Assembly: GCF_013337115.1 (NCBI RefSeq)
Contig: NZ_SGWE01000001.1
Location: 127,001-191,000 of the forward strand
Length of the DNA: 64,000 bases
From: Deinococcus sp. JMULE3
GTDB lineage: Bacteria; Deinococcota; Deinococci; Deinococcales; Deinococcaceae
Direction of reading: 5' to 3'
Both the position numbers and the translations under genes were made by a program. The stretch's first letter is position 1; each line of letters opens with the position of its first letter. The notes beneath the pieces are model-generated. The model saw only the letters and a list, made by a program, of their open reading frames with translations. It did not search any database and was not told the DNA's origin. Shown in pieces: positions 47,090-57,449 of this stretch.

Positions 47090-47691
47090 TGCACCCAGAT
47101 GGCGGTGCGGGCAGCGCCGCGCCCGAACACGAACGCGCTGTAGCTCGCCCCGGCACGCAGGGCCTCGGCCGGGAAGGTGTTCAGGGCCTTGCCGCTGCCG
47201 AACACGCCCAGGGCGGCACTGACGGCGTTCACGCTCAGCGCGCGGACGCTGCCGGGCGCGACGTCCCTGATCAGGGGCGTGCGGCCGTCGGCGGTCGAGA
47301 GGGTGGCGGGCGCGTCGCTGAGGTTGTACAGGGTCAGGCGGGCTTTCGTGAGCCCGGCGGGCTGTTCGGCCTCCAGGGCGCTGAGTTTCCCGCCGCGCAG
47401 GACCAGGGTGTGGTACGCGCCGCCCTGAACGTTCAGGGTCAGGGTGGCGGTCCCGGCGCGCAGGGTGTGCGGGCCCTGCGGGACGATCTGGTAGGGGCTG
47501 ACCGTGCGGGGCGCGGCGGCGCTCAGGAAGGGGCGGCCGTCCAGGGTGACGGCGCGGCCACCGTCCACGGTCACGACCCGCACGAAGGCGGACCCGGCGG
47601 GCGGGGCGGGGGCGTAGAGGGCCTCCTGGGCGTGGGCGGCACCCAGGAGCAGCAGGGCGGCCAGGGCAGTCTTGGTCTGGGCAGTCTTCAT
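47074..47691 (-). CDS. algF: AlgF-like polysaccharide O-acetylation protein
   Basis: 205 residues with a signal peptide (ALLLLGAAHAQ) and the AlgF opening EALYAPAPPAGSAFVRVV, followed by a beta-rich body. AlgF is a periplasmic adaptor of alginate O-acetylation. The gene lies between the AlgJ-like and AlgX-like genes on the same strand. The name reflects family likeness; the polymer here is unlikely to be alginate. Confidence 0.82.
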   Translation of the reverse strand: MKTAQTKTALAALLLLGAAHAQEALYAPAPPAGSAFVRVVTVDGGRAVTLDGRPFLSAAAPRTVSPYQIVPQGPHTLRAGTATLTLNVQGGAYHTLVLRGGKLSALEAEQPAGLTKARLTLYNLSDAPATLSTADGRTPLIRDVAPGSVRALSVNAVSAALGVFGSGKALNTFPAEALRAGASYSAFVFGRGAARTAIWVQPTVK

Positions 47692-47751
47692 GTGGGGACC
47701 TCGCGTGAGGGAGTGAGGATGGGGTCAGACGGGAGCGGGCGTGGGGGGGGT

Positions 47752-48906
47752 TCAGGGGGCCAGTGGGGCGTGGTCTTCCTCGTCCAGTGGGAGGGGCAGG
47801 AAGCGTTCGGGGAGTTCCCAGACGAGAACGCGGGGCGGGGCGGCCTGGAAGGCCGGGTCGCGCAGGGCGGGGCGCAGGCTGCCGCTGAAGTCCGCGCCCT
47901 CGCGGCTGACGTTGAGGACCGCGCTGCCCAGCGCCTGTTGCAGCGCGCCGTGGTAGTTGCCGCGCAGGCCGTAGCTGGTCCCCGCGAGCAGGACCTGCGG
48001 GGCGTCGCCGAGGAGGCCGCCGCCCAGGTCGCTGCCCTCGGCGACGGTCGTCTCGGTGGCCTCGGTGTCGGCGGGGGGGCGCAGCGCGTCGGGCGTGTGC
48101 TGCAGGCCCATCAGGTTCAGCAGGTCGCCGGGGCGGGGCGCGGCGGGCGCGGCGTCCGTGGTGAAGGTGCTGGCGGGCAGGTCCGGGGCGAGGGCACGGA
48201 TGGCCTGCGCGGTGGCCTGCGCGGCGGTGCGGGCGCCCAACTGGTTCCAGTGGGTGTCGGTGCGGTAGTACTGCGCGCGCGTGCGGGCGGCCCGCTGCAT
48301 GGGCGTCAGGAGGTCCACGCTGTGGACGCCGCGCCCGCGCAGCAGTGCCTGGAAGTCCGCGTAGGTGTTCGTCGTCCAGCCGGGCAGGGCGCCGCCGGGC
48401 AGCTGCGCGGCCTGCACGCGGCTCTTGTTGGGGCTCACCGCGACCAGCAGGGTCACGCCCCTGGCCTTCAGGTCGCGGTTCAGGTCGGCGATCAGGTCGG
48501 CGCGCTCGCGCAGGTGTGCGGCCTGCCGGGGGTGCGCGGCGAGTTCGCTGCGCAGGAACAGCCAGCCGCCTTCGCCCAGCGTGACCTCGTCGCTGCCGCC
48601 GCGCGTCGTGAGGTACCGGGCGGTGTTCACCACGCCGATCAGGGCGTCCCGGCCGGGCAGGTTGGCGTCCAGGTGCCGCTCGAGGGCCTTGAAGGTCTCG
48701 CCGCTGCCCAGCGCGCGGGCACTGACGGGGACCGGGTGGTGCGGGTCGGGCGTGCGCAGGCTGACCACGGCGGCGATCAGGCCGCCAAAGGGCAGCAGCA
48801 GCAGGGTCAGGGCCGCGAGGCGGGCGGGGCCGGGCAGGGCCAGGGCGGCGGCGCGCAGGCCGCTGACGCGGACGGTGGTGGTGGGGGTGGTGGTCGGGGT
48901 CGTCAT
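47752..48906 (-). CDS. algJ: AlgJ-like SGNH O-acetyltransferase
   Basis: 384 residues: one N-terminal membrane helix (LAALTLLLLPFGGLIAAVV), then an SGNH-like domain with GEGGWLFLRSE, catalytic Asp-His in RTDTHWNQLG and nucleophile Ser in LAGTSYGLRGN. It transfers acetyl groups supplied by AlgI. The N terminus is threonine/proline-rich (TTPTTTPTTT). It starts 7 bp after the algI stop. Confidence 0.85.
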   Translation of the reverse strand: MTTPTTTPTTTVRVSGLRAAALALPGPARLAALTLLLLPFGGLIAAVVSLRTPDPHHPVPVSARALGSGETFKALERHLDANLPGRDALIGVVNTARYLTTRGGSDEVTLGEGGWLFLRSELAAHPRQAAHLRERADLIADLNRDLKARGVTLLVAVSPNKSRVQAAQLPGGALPGWTTNTYADFQALLRGRGVHSVDLLTPMQRAARTRAQYYRTDTHWNQLGARTAAQATAQAIRALAPDLPASTFTTDAAPAAPRPGDLLNLMGLQHTPDALRPPADTEATETTVAEGSDLGGGLLGDAPQVLLAGTSYGLRGNYHGALQQALGSAVLNVSREGADFSGSLRPALRDPAFQAAPPRVLVWELPERFLPLPLDEEDHAPLAP

Positions 48907-48913
48907 GGGGACC

Positions 48914-50317
48914 TCAGAACTGGAAGTACAGGAACGGCGCGTACTGCTGCGCGGCGAGGGTCGCGACGGCGAACAGGAACAGCGGGACCAGCGCGTATGC
49001 CCCGGCGGCGCTCACGGCGGGCCGCAGAAGGTGCGGACGGGCGCGCAGGGCCGGAACGCCGTAGATCACGGCGACGCCCGCGAGCATCACGGCCAGCCGT
49101 TCGGGCGTGACGAGCAGCGCCACGTCGGGCGTCAGGGGGCCGCCGTTCAGGCCCGCCAGGCCGCGGTAGACCTCACCGGCGTGCGCGACGCTCTCACTGC
49201 GGAACAGCACGCGGCCCAGGATCACGATCAGCATGACTTTCGGAATGGCGTACCACACCGGGGGCGGGGGGCGGCCGAACTTCTTCTTCAGCACGCGTTC
49301 GAGCACCAGGAACGCGCCGTTCCACATGCCCCACAGCACGAACGTCCAGTTCGCGCCGTGCCACAGGCCGCCGACGGTCATGACCAGGAAGAGGTTCAGG
49401 TTGGTGCGGGCCAGGCCGTGGCGGTTGCCGCCCAGCGGGATGTACACGTACTCGCGCAGGAAGGTGCCCAGGCTGACGTGCCAGCGCTGCCAGAACGCCG
49501 TGATGGACGTGGCCGTGTACGGGTCGAGGAAGTTCTCGGGGAAGCGGAGGCCCAGCATCAGGGCCAGGCCGATGGCCATGTGGCTGTACCCGGCGAAGTC
49601 GAAGAACAGTTGCAGGGTGTACGCGACCGAGCCGAGCCACGCGTCGGCGGCGCTGGGCTGCGCGGCCGTGTACGCGGCGTTCACCATGGGTGCCAGCGGG
49701 TCGGCGAGCAGGACTTTCATGCTCAGGCCGATCATGAAGCGCTGGGCGCCCTCGGCGAACTTGGCGGGCGTGTGGGTGCGCTCGCGGAACTGGTCGGCCA
49801 GCTGGTTGAAGCGCAGGATCGGCCCGGCCACGAGGTGCGGGAACAGGCTGACGAACGCCCCGAAGTCGATGATGTTGCGCGGCGGCTGCGCCGAGCCGCG
49901 GTGCAGGTCCACGAGGTAACTGATCGCGTGGAAGATGTAGAACGACAGCCCGACGGGCAGCAGGACGTGCTGCCACAGGAAGGGATCGAGGCCCAGCGCG
50001 TCGCGGATCGCGTTGGTGCTGCCCACGGCCATGTTGGCGTACTTGAAGTACCCCAGCAGCGCGAGGTTCCCGCCCACGCCCAGGGTCAGCCAGGTCCAGC
50101 GGGCGCGGCCCGCGCTGGCGAACACCCGGCCGCCGATCAGGTACGTGAACACGATGACCGTGACGAGCAGGCCCAGCGCGGCGGGCGCGGCCCAGGCGTA
50201 GAACAGCAGGCTGCCCAGCAGGATCGTGAGGGACCGGGCGCGGGCGGGCGTGAGGGCGTAGGCGATCAGGAACAGCGGCAGGAACAGCAGCAGGAAGACG
50301 TAGGAACTGAAGACCAT
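48914..50317 (-). CDS. algI: AlgI-like MBOAT O-acyltransferase
   Basis: 467 residues, about ten membrane helices. The MBOAT active site is visible: FWQRWHVSLG and the catalytic His in GGLWHGANWTF. It moves acetyl groups across the membrane to periplasmic transferases. It is the first gene of algI-algJ-algF-algX, with no polymerase or glycosyltransferase nearby, so the target polysaccharide is unknown. Confidence 0.93.
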   Translation of the reverse strand: MVFSSYVFLLLFLPLFLIAYALTPARARSLTILLGSLLFYAWAAPAALGLLVTVIVFTYLIGGRVFASAGRARWTWLTLGVGGNLALLGYFKYANMAVGSTNAIRDALGLDPFLWQHVLLPVGLSFYIFHAISYLVDLHRGSAQPPRNIIDFGAFVSLFPHLVAGPILRFNQLADQFRERTHTPAKFAEGAQRFMIGLSMKVLLADPLAPMVNAAYTAAQPSAADAWLGSVAYTLQLFFDFAGYSHMAIGLALMLGLRFPENFLDPYTATSITAFWQRWHVSLGTFLREYVYIPLGGNRHGLARTNLNLFLVMTVGGLWHGANWTFVLWGMWNGAFLVLERVLKKKFGRPPPPVWYAIPKVMLIVILGRVLFRSESVAHAGEVYRGLAGLNGGPLTPDVALLVTPERLAVMLAGVAVIYGVPALRARPHLLRPAVSAAGAYALVPLFLFAVATLAAQQYAPFLYFQF

Positions 50318-50440
50318 CGGTGAGGCACCCCCTTCGGGTGGACGATGGGCCTCAACCTAATGGGGGGGGTGCTTCACCGGTCTGACAGCAGGGTCAGATG
50401 AAGGGCGTGGTGGTCAGCCTGTCCGGGCCAGGGAACAGGA

Positions 50441-50471
50441 CAGGGGGAGAGGCCACCTGCACCTCTCCCCC
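50441..50471 (-). terminator. Hairpin downstream of binding-protein gene
   Basis: GGGGGAGAGG pairs with CCTCTCCCCC around a ~9-nt loop, 16 bp past the stop at 50487. Confidence 0.6.
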
Positions 50472-50486
50472 CTCGTCAGGCGGCGC

Positions 50487-51239
50487 TCAGCGGCAGCGGA
50501 TGTCCTGGCCGAAGTACGACTTGCTGATCTTGGCGTACGTGCCGTTGCCCTGGACGGTCTTCAGGGCGCCGTTCACGGCCTTGAGCAGGCTGCTGTTACC
50601 CTTGGCGACGGCCATGCCGAGTTTCTCCTGGAACAGCAGGTCGCCCTGCTGCAGCTGGCCTTTGGCGGTCTTGAGGGCCTCGAGGCTGTAGAAGCGTTCG
50701 TTCACCATGGCGTCCACGCGGCCGGCACGCAGGGCCTGCAGGGCGTCGGCGTTGTTCGGGAAGGTGCGGACGTTCTTCGTGCCGACGACCTTGGCGATCT
50801 GCCCGACGTAGGTGGTGCCGACCTGCGTGGCGACCGTCTTGCCCTTGAGCTGCGCGGCGGTTTTCGGACCGCCGGGGCGGCTGACGATCACGCCGCCGCT
50901 GCAGTAGTGCGGGGTGCTGAAGTCCACGGCTTTCTGCCGTTCGGGCGTGATGCCGTGCGAGGAGATCACGAGGTCGAAACGGTCGCCGTTCAGGCTGATC
51001 AGCAGGTTGTCGAAGGGCTGGCTGGTCCATTCGGCGCGCACGCCGAGCTGCGTGGCGATGGCGTTGCCGAGGTCGTACTCGAAGCCGCGCATGGTCAGGC
51101 CCTCGAAGTACGTGAAGGGTTTGAATTCGGCGTTCGTGCCGATGCGGATCACGCCCGCCTTCTTGATCTCGGCGAGGGTGCGGGCCTGGGCGCTGCCCAG
51201 CAGGGCGGCGGCGATCATCACGGGAAGCAGGGGTTTCAT
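50487..51239 (-). CDS. Amino-acid ABC transporter substrate-binding protein (family 3)
   Basis: 250 residues. The signal peptide is followed by the family-3 fold: RIGTNAEFKPFTYF, GFEYDLGNAIATQLG, FDLVISSHGITPERQKAVDFSTPHY. ATG 51239 has GGAGG upstream. No permease or ATPase gene is adjacent, so it is an orphan binding protein that must share a transporter or have a sensory role. The amino acid bound is not predictable. It is divergent from the sigma factor gene. Confidence 0.92.
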   Translation of the reverse strand: MKPLLPVMIAAALLGSAQARTLAEIKKAGVIRIGTNAEFKPFTYFEGLTMRGFEYDLGNAIATQLGVRAEWTSQPFDNLLISLNGDRFDLVISSHGITPERQKAVDFSTPHYCSGGVIVSRPGGPKTAAQLKGKTVATQVGTTYVGQIAKVVGTKNVRTFPNNADALQALRAGRVDAMVNERFYSLEALKTAKGQLQQGDLLFQEKLGMAVAKGNSSLLKAVNGALKTVQGNGTYAKISKSYFGQDIRCR

Positions 51240-51475
51240 GGGTCCTCCGTCGGGTCCGGGGCGCACCGCGGGCCGGGTGGCGCGGGGGTGGCCCGGAGGG
51301 GTGTGGGGTGCGGGCGCGCCGTGTGGGTGCGGCGCGAAGGGGGGATGATAGCTCAGGGGGCCGCCGGGTGGCCCGTGCCTTTCGTCCCGCTCCGTTCGTC
51401 CCGCACCGTTTGTGGCGTGCCGTTGGTCCCGCTCCCGGCAGTGAACCTGGGCGGGCGGCGCTGCGTACCTGTAGC

Positions 51476-52078
51476 ATGACGCTGGTCATGACCCTGCCTC
51501 TGCCTGCCGCGCCTCGCGCCTCCGAATCGGACCGGGGGCTCGCGGCGCGGCTGCGTCGCCGGGACGAGTCGGCGCTCGCGGAGGCGTACGACCAGCACGC
51601 GGGCGCGGTGTACGGTACGCTGCTGCGCATGCTCGACGCGGCCAGCGCGCAGGAGGTCACGCAGGACGTGTTCCTGCGCCTGTGGCAGCGCCCGGAGGCC
51701 TTCGACCCGGACCGGGCGGGCCTGCGGGCGTACCTGCTGGTCATGGCCCGCTCGCGGGCGCTCGACCGGGTGCGGGCGCAGCGGCCCACCGTGCCCCTGC
51801 ACGACGAGGAACGCCCCCTGGACGTCCCGGACGACGCGCCGGGACCGCAGCGGCGCGGTGAGGACGCGCAGACGCGTGAGGCGCTGCGGCGGCACCTGTC
51901 GCGCCTGAGTGCCGCGCACCGCGAGACGGTGGAACGCGCGTACCTGCGCGGCGAGTCCCGCGAGGAGATCGCCCGGCACATGAACGTCCCGGTGGGCACG
52001 GTCAAGAGTCGCCTGAATCACGCCCTGAAGGCCCTGCGGGCGCACCTGAACGGGGAGGTGGAGGCGTGGCTGGAATGA
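51476..52078 (+). CDS. ECF-type RNA polymerase sigma factor
   Basis: 200 residues. Region 2 (LAEAYDQHAGAVYGTLLRM, QEVTQDVFLRLWQRP) and region 4 (LSAAHRETVERAYLRGESREE with VPVGTVKSRLNHALKALR) are present, joined by an acidic linker. ATG 51476 is given; ATG 51488, ten bases after a TAGCAT box, is an equally good start. The stop overlaps the anti-sigma start as ATGA, the usual sigma/anti-sigma coupling. Confidence 0.93.
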   Translation: MTLVMTLPLPAAPRASESDRGLAARLRRRDESALAEAYDQHAGAVYGTLLRMLDAASAQEVTQDVFLRLWQRPEAFDPDRAGLRAYLLVMARSRALDRVRAQRPTVPLHDEERPLDVPDDAPGPQRRGEDAQTREALRRHLSRLSAAHRETVERAYLRGESREEIARHMNVPVGTVKSRLNHALKALRAHLNGEVEAWLE

Positions 52079-53220
52079 CCTGCCCGGACGTGCAGGACCG
52101 GCTGGAGGCGCACGTGACGCTGGGCGAGGCCCTGTCACCGGAGGTGCAGGCGCACCTGCGGACCTGCGCGGACTGCCGCGCGCACCTCGCCTTCCTGCAG
52201 CACTTGCAACTGGCGCTGCTGGAGGACGCCCCGCCGGTCGAGCCGCCGCCCGCGCTGCGCGGCGAGGTGCTGCGCGCCGCGCGGGGGGCGCGCCCGGCCC
52301 GCTGGCGCTGGCCGCTGACACTGGGGGCCGCCGCCGTCCTGGGGGCCGTGACCCTCACGGCGCTGCTGGCCCCGCCGACGGGCGTCGCGGCCAGCGCGCC
52401 GGACCCGGCGGTGGTCGTCAGCGTGGACGACCGCGTGCTCGTCGCCAGCAACGACCGCGCGGGAACGTTGACGCTGCTGCGCGGCGACCGCACCGAGGGT
52501 ACCCTGCGCGTCCCGGCGCGCCTGACCCCGTGGTTCACCGAGGGGGTGCGCCTGGGGGACCGGGTGTTCCTCGCGGACGCCGCGAACGACCGCGTGCTCG
52601 AACTGCAGCTGCGTCCCCTGACCCTGCGGCGCACGCACCGCGTTCCGCCGGGCGTGGCGGGCCTGAGTGCCGTGACTGGCCCCGGCGGGGCGCGGGTGTA
52701 CTTCAAGAGCGTGCAGGGCGTCGTGGGGCTGCTGGGTGGGCGCGAGATCACGGTCGCGGACGACCCCGGCATGCCGCTGGCGGACGTCATGGACGCCGTG
52801 ACGCTGTTCCGCGGCACGCTGGTCGTCACGCATCACCTGCGCGGCGAGGTGTGCCTGATCGATCCGGACACGCTGCAGGTGCGGCGCGTCCTGAAGCTGG
52901 GCGGCATGCCGGTCGCGCTGGAGTCCACCCAGGACGGCCTGCTGGTGCTGGACGTCACGGGCCGCCTGCTGCTGCTGGACGGTGCGTTCCGCGTGGCGCG
53001 CACCTGGACGCTGGGCGGCCACCCGGACAAACTCAGCGTGAACGACCGTGAAGCCGTGATCACCGACCGGGCCGGGACCGTCACGCGCCTGCCCCTGGCG
53101 GGCGGGGCGCCCACGCGCCTGACCCTGACCCACCCGATGGACGTGACGGTCCTTCCCGACGGGTCCTTCGCGGTGGCCGAGGGTGGACGGGGCGTGCAGC
53201 GCCTCCCCGGCACCCCCTGA
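52075..53220 (+). CDS. Anti-sigma factor with zinc-finger domain and extracytoplasmic beta-propeller-like sensor
   Basis: 381 residues. The cytoplasmic N terminus carries a ZAS-type zinc motif (HLRTCADC, i.e. Hx3CxxC), followed by one membrane helix (LTLGAAAVLGAVTLTALLA). The ~270-residue outside part is a series of beta repeats (DRVLVASNDRAGTLTLLRG, DRVFLADAANDRVLELQL, GLLVLDVTGRLLLLDGAFRV) resembling an NHL/Vgb propeller. It would hold the neighbouring sigma factor until a signal is sensed outside. ATG 52075 is preferred over GTG 52066. The TGA stop is one target-duplication copy of a family-B element. Confidence 0.88.
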   Translation: MTCPDVQDRLEAHVTLGEALSPEVQAHLRTCADCRAHLAFLQHLQLALLEDAPPVEPPPALRGEVLRAARGARPARWRWPLTLGAAAVLGAVTLTALLAPPTGVAASAPDPAVVVSVDDRVLVASNDRAGTLTLLRGDRTEGTLRVPARLTPWFTEGVRLGDRVFLADAANDRVLELQLRPLTLRRTHRVPPGVAGLSAVTGPGGARVYFKSVQGVVGLLGGREITVADDPGMPLADVMDAVTLFRGTLVVTHHLRGEVCLIDPDTLQVRRVLKLGGMPVALESTQDGLLVLDVTGRLLLLDGAFRVARTWTLGGHPDKLSVNDREAVITDRAGTVTRLPLAGGAPTRLTLTHPMDVTVLPDGSFAVAEGGRGVQRLPGTP

Positions 53221-53318
53221 TACGGACTCGGATGCGAGAAGGAGAGAAACGGGTTCCGTTTGTTTCGCCAACAATCCGGAACTTCACCGGATTGCCGACT
53301 CCACGTCCGGAACCCGTA
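53221..53318 (+). repeat. MITE-like element, family B copy 3 (short, rearranged)
   Basis: 98 bp with TGA on both sides (53218-53220, the anti-sigma stop; 53319-53321). It starts TACGGACTCGGATGCGAG, lacks hairpin I, and then continues with the other half of the family in inverted orientation (GGTTCCGTTTGTTTCG ... GGAACCCGTA). Hairpin II is AATCCGG/CCGGATT. Confidence 0.8.
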
Positions 53319-53370
53319 TGACCCGACCGGATCACGTCCACCGGATCGCAACCGGATCAGCGCAGCCGGA

Positions 53371-53841
53371 TCAATGCGGCAGAGACTTGCGCAGCGCGCC
53401 GTACAGCCAGGTGCCCAGCAGGGCGAAGGTCAGCACGACCAGCATCGGCCACGCGCCGGCTCCCAGCAGTGCCAGGACCGGTCCGGGGCACACCCCGGCC
53501 AGGCCCCAGCCGAGGCCGAAGGTCGCGCCGCCCAGCACGTAGCGCGCCCGGCTGCGCTCCTTGGGCGTCACGGTGATGGTCTGTCCGTCCAGGCTGCGCG
53601 CGCCACTGCGCCGCAGCAGCCACGTCGTGAGCAGCCCGGTCAGCACGGCCGAGCCGATCAGGCCGTACATGTGGAACGACTGGAAACGGAACATCTCCTG
53701 AATGCGGTACCAGCTGGCCGCCTCGGACCTGATCAGGACCACGCCGAAATACACGCCGATCAGGAGGTACACGAGCAGCCCGGCCGCCGCCCGGACACCG
53801 GGCTGATCATGCACGCCGGGAATGCGGGCGGGGGCGCTCAC
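53371..53841 (-). CDS. YeeE/YedE-family (DUF6691-like) sulfur transporter, second half
   Basis: 156 residues, four to five membrane segments, with the conserved Cys in [11 protein letters not shown]. In many bacteria a pair of half-size YeeE proteins replaces one long thiosulfate transporter. The GTG start at 53841 overlaps the stop of the first half (GTGA). Role inferred from family and from the persulfide operon upstream. Confidence 0.85.
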   Translation of the reverse strand: MSAPARIPGVHDQPGVRAAAGLLVYLLIGVYFGVVLIRSEAASWYRIQEMFRFQSFHMYGLIGSAVLTGLLTTWLLRRSGARSLDGQTITVTPKERSRARYVLGGATFGLGWGLAGVCPGPVLALLGAGAWPMLVVLTFALLGTWLYGALRKSLPH

Positions 53842-54413
53842 GCGATCACCGCCATGAACGCGGGCAGCAGCAGGTTCGCGCTGAGGATCCCCCCGGCGAA
53901 GAACGAGACGGTGGCGATCAGGCTGGGCAGTTGCAGGGTGCTCAGGCCCGTGATGGCGTGACCGCTGGTGCAGCCCCCCCCGTACCGGGTGCCGAAACCG
54001 ACCAGCAGCCCCGAGGTCGCCAGCAGCAGCCACACGCCGGGATTCGAGAGGTCGCTCAGTTCGGCGGGCATCAGGCCGGGCCGGACCTGCACGCCGAGTG
54101 CGTTCACGGACGCGACGCCCGCCGCGCTCAGGCGGGTGGGTTCGGGACTGGCGAGGAGCAGGCCGGCCAGCGTGCCGCCCAGGATCAGTCCGGCGGCGAA
54201 GGTGAGGTTCCAGGCTTCGGCGCGCCAGTTATACCGGAAGAAGCTGGGTTTGGCGGCGCCGGGCAGCAGGATGGCGCAGGCGTGGCGGAGGTTGGCGGAG
54301 ACGCCGAAGCCCTTGTTGCCGGTCCACAGCAGCAGGGGTACGGTCAGGCCGATCAGGGGTCCCGCGAGCCACCAGGGCCAGGGGGAACGCAGAAGGTCGA
54401 GCAGGTCAGTCAT
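53838..54413 (-). CDS. YeeE/YedE-family sulfur transporter, first half
   Basis: 191 residues, about five membrane segments, with the family Cys in [19 protein letters not shown] 54413 follows GAGGTGA. It is coupled to the second half by overlap and separated from the TauE gene by 294 bp that hold a family-B element. Confidence 0.87.
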   Translation of the reverse strand: MTDLLDLLRSPWPWWLAGPLIGLTVPLLLWTGNKGFGVSANLRHACAILLPGAAKPSFFRYNWRAEAWNLTFAAGLILGGTLAGLLLASPEPTRLSAAGVASVNALGVQVRPGLMPAELSDLSNPGVWLLLATSGLLVGFGTRYGGGCTSGHAITGLSTLQLPSLIATVSFFAGGILSANLLLPAFMAVIA

Positions 54414-54574
54414 GGTCACCTCGGGTGAGACGTTCAGTGAAATGAATTCAGTGGAATGGAGTGGCGTGTCGTGCAGTGGGGCCGCCGGGGAGCGGGGTGC
54501 AGCCCCATGGATGGGCATGGATGAGGCGGCGAGACCTGTCCGACCTCGCCGCCTCAGGATCGTGGGGGTGGTCA

Positions 54575-54707
54575 TACGGATTCCGTTTGTTTCGCTGACA
54601 GATCGGAACACCACCGATCTGCCAGCTCCACGATCGGAACCCGTTTTTCTCCTCCTCGCATCCGCTCGGATTGAATGACTTTGCAAGCCATTCAATCGGA
54701 GTCGGTA
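54575..54707 (-). repeat. MITE-like element, family B copy 4 (intact type copy)
   Basis: 133 bp with TACGGATTCCGTTTG at the left and CGGAGTCGGTA at the right, flanked by TCA (54572-54574 and 54708-54710). The latter is the TGA stop of tauE on the minus strand. Hairpins are AGATCGG/CCGATCT and ATTGAATG/CATTCAAT. Confidence 0.88.
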
Positions 54708-55502
54708 TCAGTGGGCGCGGCTCTCGACTGCTGGTGGCGGGTTGAGGACCTTGGGGACGTTCGTCGCCAGGACGTACAGGCCCATCACGACCAGGAAGGA
54801 CGCGAAGCCCCGCTTGAGTGCGTCGTTGGAGACGTTCTTGCCGACGCGGGCGCCCAGGAAACTCCCGGCGATGCCGATGGCGGTGAAGATCAGGATCAGG
54901 TTCCAGTGCACCGTGAGGTTCTGCTCCTGCAGGACGTGCAGGTACTTGGAGAACCCGGCGAAGCTCTTGGCGGCGATGATCAGCAGGCTGGTGCCCACCG
55001 CGAGGCTCATGGGCAGCCCGCCGAGGAGCACCAGCGCCGGGATGATCAGGAAGCCGCCGCCCACCCCGACCAGGCCGGTCAGGACGCCCACGCCGAGCCC
55101 CTCGGCGGCGATCTTCAGCGGCGAGCGGGCGTGCGCCGGGCCTGCGCCCGCTGCGGCGGGGCGGAACATCATGATGGACGCCAGCAGCATCACGGCGGCG
55201 AACAGCAGCAGTTGCACGACGCCGCTGAGGTACACGCTGAGCGCGGCGCCCAGGTACGTGCCGGTCACGCCGGGCACACCGAAGTACAGAACGCTGCGCC
55301 AGTCGATCTGGCGTTTCAGGGCGTAGGGAATCGCCCCGAAGAGGCTGATGCCGCCCACGATGGCGAGGCTCTCGGCAATGGCGAGTTTGCTGTCCTCACC
55401 GACGAGGTACACCAGCACCGGGACGGTCAGGATGCTGCCGCCAGAGCCGAGCAGGCCGAGGCTCAGGCCGATCAGTGCCGCGCCGATCCACGCGAGGATC
55501 AT
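54708..55502 (-). CDS. TauE/SafE-family sulfite/organosulfonate exporter
   Basis: 264 residues, about eight membrane helices with the repeated glycine motifs of the family (GLLGSGGSILTVPVLVYL and GLVGVGGGFLIIPALVLL). ATG 55502 overlaps the rhodanese stop as ATGA. In the persulfide operon it probably exports sulfite. Confidence 0.9.
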   Translation of the reverse strand: MILAWIGAALIGLSLGLLGSGGSILTVPVLVYLVGEDSKLAIAESLAIVGGISLFGAIPYALKRQIDWRSVLYFGVPGVTGTYLGAALSVYLSGVVQLLLFAAVMLLASIMMFRPAAAGAGPAHARSPLKIAAEGLGVGVLTGLVGVGGGFLIIPALVLLGGLPMSLAVGTSLLIIAAKSFAGFSKYLHVLQEQNLTVHWNLILIFTAIGIAGSFLGARVGKNVSNDALKRGFASFLVVMGLYVLATNVPKVLNPPPAVESRAH

Positions 55503-55816
55503 GGCCGGTCGCCGGTCACCAGGTCGCGGCCCTCGCGCATCCACCCGAAGGTGCCGCCCATCAGGTTCTTCAGGTGCCGGTGGCCCAGTCCGGCGAGGTA
55601 CGCGGCGGCCTGTGAGGACCGGTTGCCGCTGGCGCAGATCAGCACCGCGCCGCCGGGCACCTCGGCCTCGCGGCCCTGCAGTTCGGACAGGGGGAGGTTG
55701 ATCGCGCCGGGCACGTGGCCCTGGGCGTACTCGTCGGGTTCGCGCACGTCGATCAGGGCGGCACCTGCGCGGAGCTGCGCGTCCAGTTCATTCGGGAAGA
55801 GGTCGGTGTAGGTCAT
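55499..55816 (-). CDS. Single-domain rhodanese sulfurtransferase
   Basis: 105 residues. The active-site Cys61 lies in LICASGNRSSQAA and the family opening is LIDVREPDEYAQGHVPGA. It moves sulfane sulfur between small thiols or proteins. It lies between the persulfide dioxygenase and TauE genes and is coupled to the latter by a 4-bp overlap. Confidence 0.93.
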   Translation of the reverse strand: MTYTDLFPNELDAQLRAGAALIDVREPDEYAQGHVPGAINLPLSELQGREAEVPGGAVLICASGNRSSQAAAYLAGLGHRHLKNLMGGTFGWMREGRDLVTGDRP

Positions 55817-55914
55817 GGGGTCATCCTGGGTGGGTCTGGAGAGGGGGGCTGGTCAGCTGGATCTGGGGGCCTGGGCAATTGAGTCTGGGCCACTGGGTCC
55901 GGGCAGCGGGCGGG

Positions 55915-57303
<1,389 letters not shown>

Positions 57304-57335
57304 GGGTGGCCCTCCTTGGGGGTTCAACTGCCCGG

Positions 57336-57364
57336 ATCGTATACCCCCCAAGGGTATCCTTCAA
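57336..57364 (-). promoter_or_regulatory. Promoter of persulfide operon with embedded CsoR/CstR-type operator
   Basis: On the minus strand: TTGAAG (57359-57364), a 17-bp spacer, TACGAT (57336-57341). The spacer holds GATACCCTTGGGGGGTA, the ATACCC...GGGTAT pattern bound by CsoR-family repressors (CstR for persulfides). Repressor binding there would block RNA polymerase. No CsoR-family gene lies in the window. Confidence 0.7.
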
Positions 57365-57449
57365 GACGACCGGACCCCACATCCGGAAAGCCGATACGCC
57401 ACATCACGGCGGCCGATATCACCGCAGCGTCCCGCCCCGGCCGCGCCGC

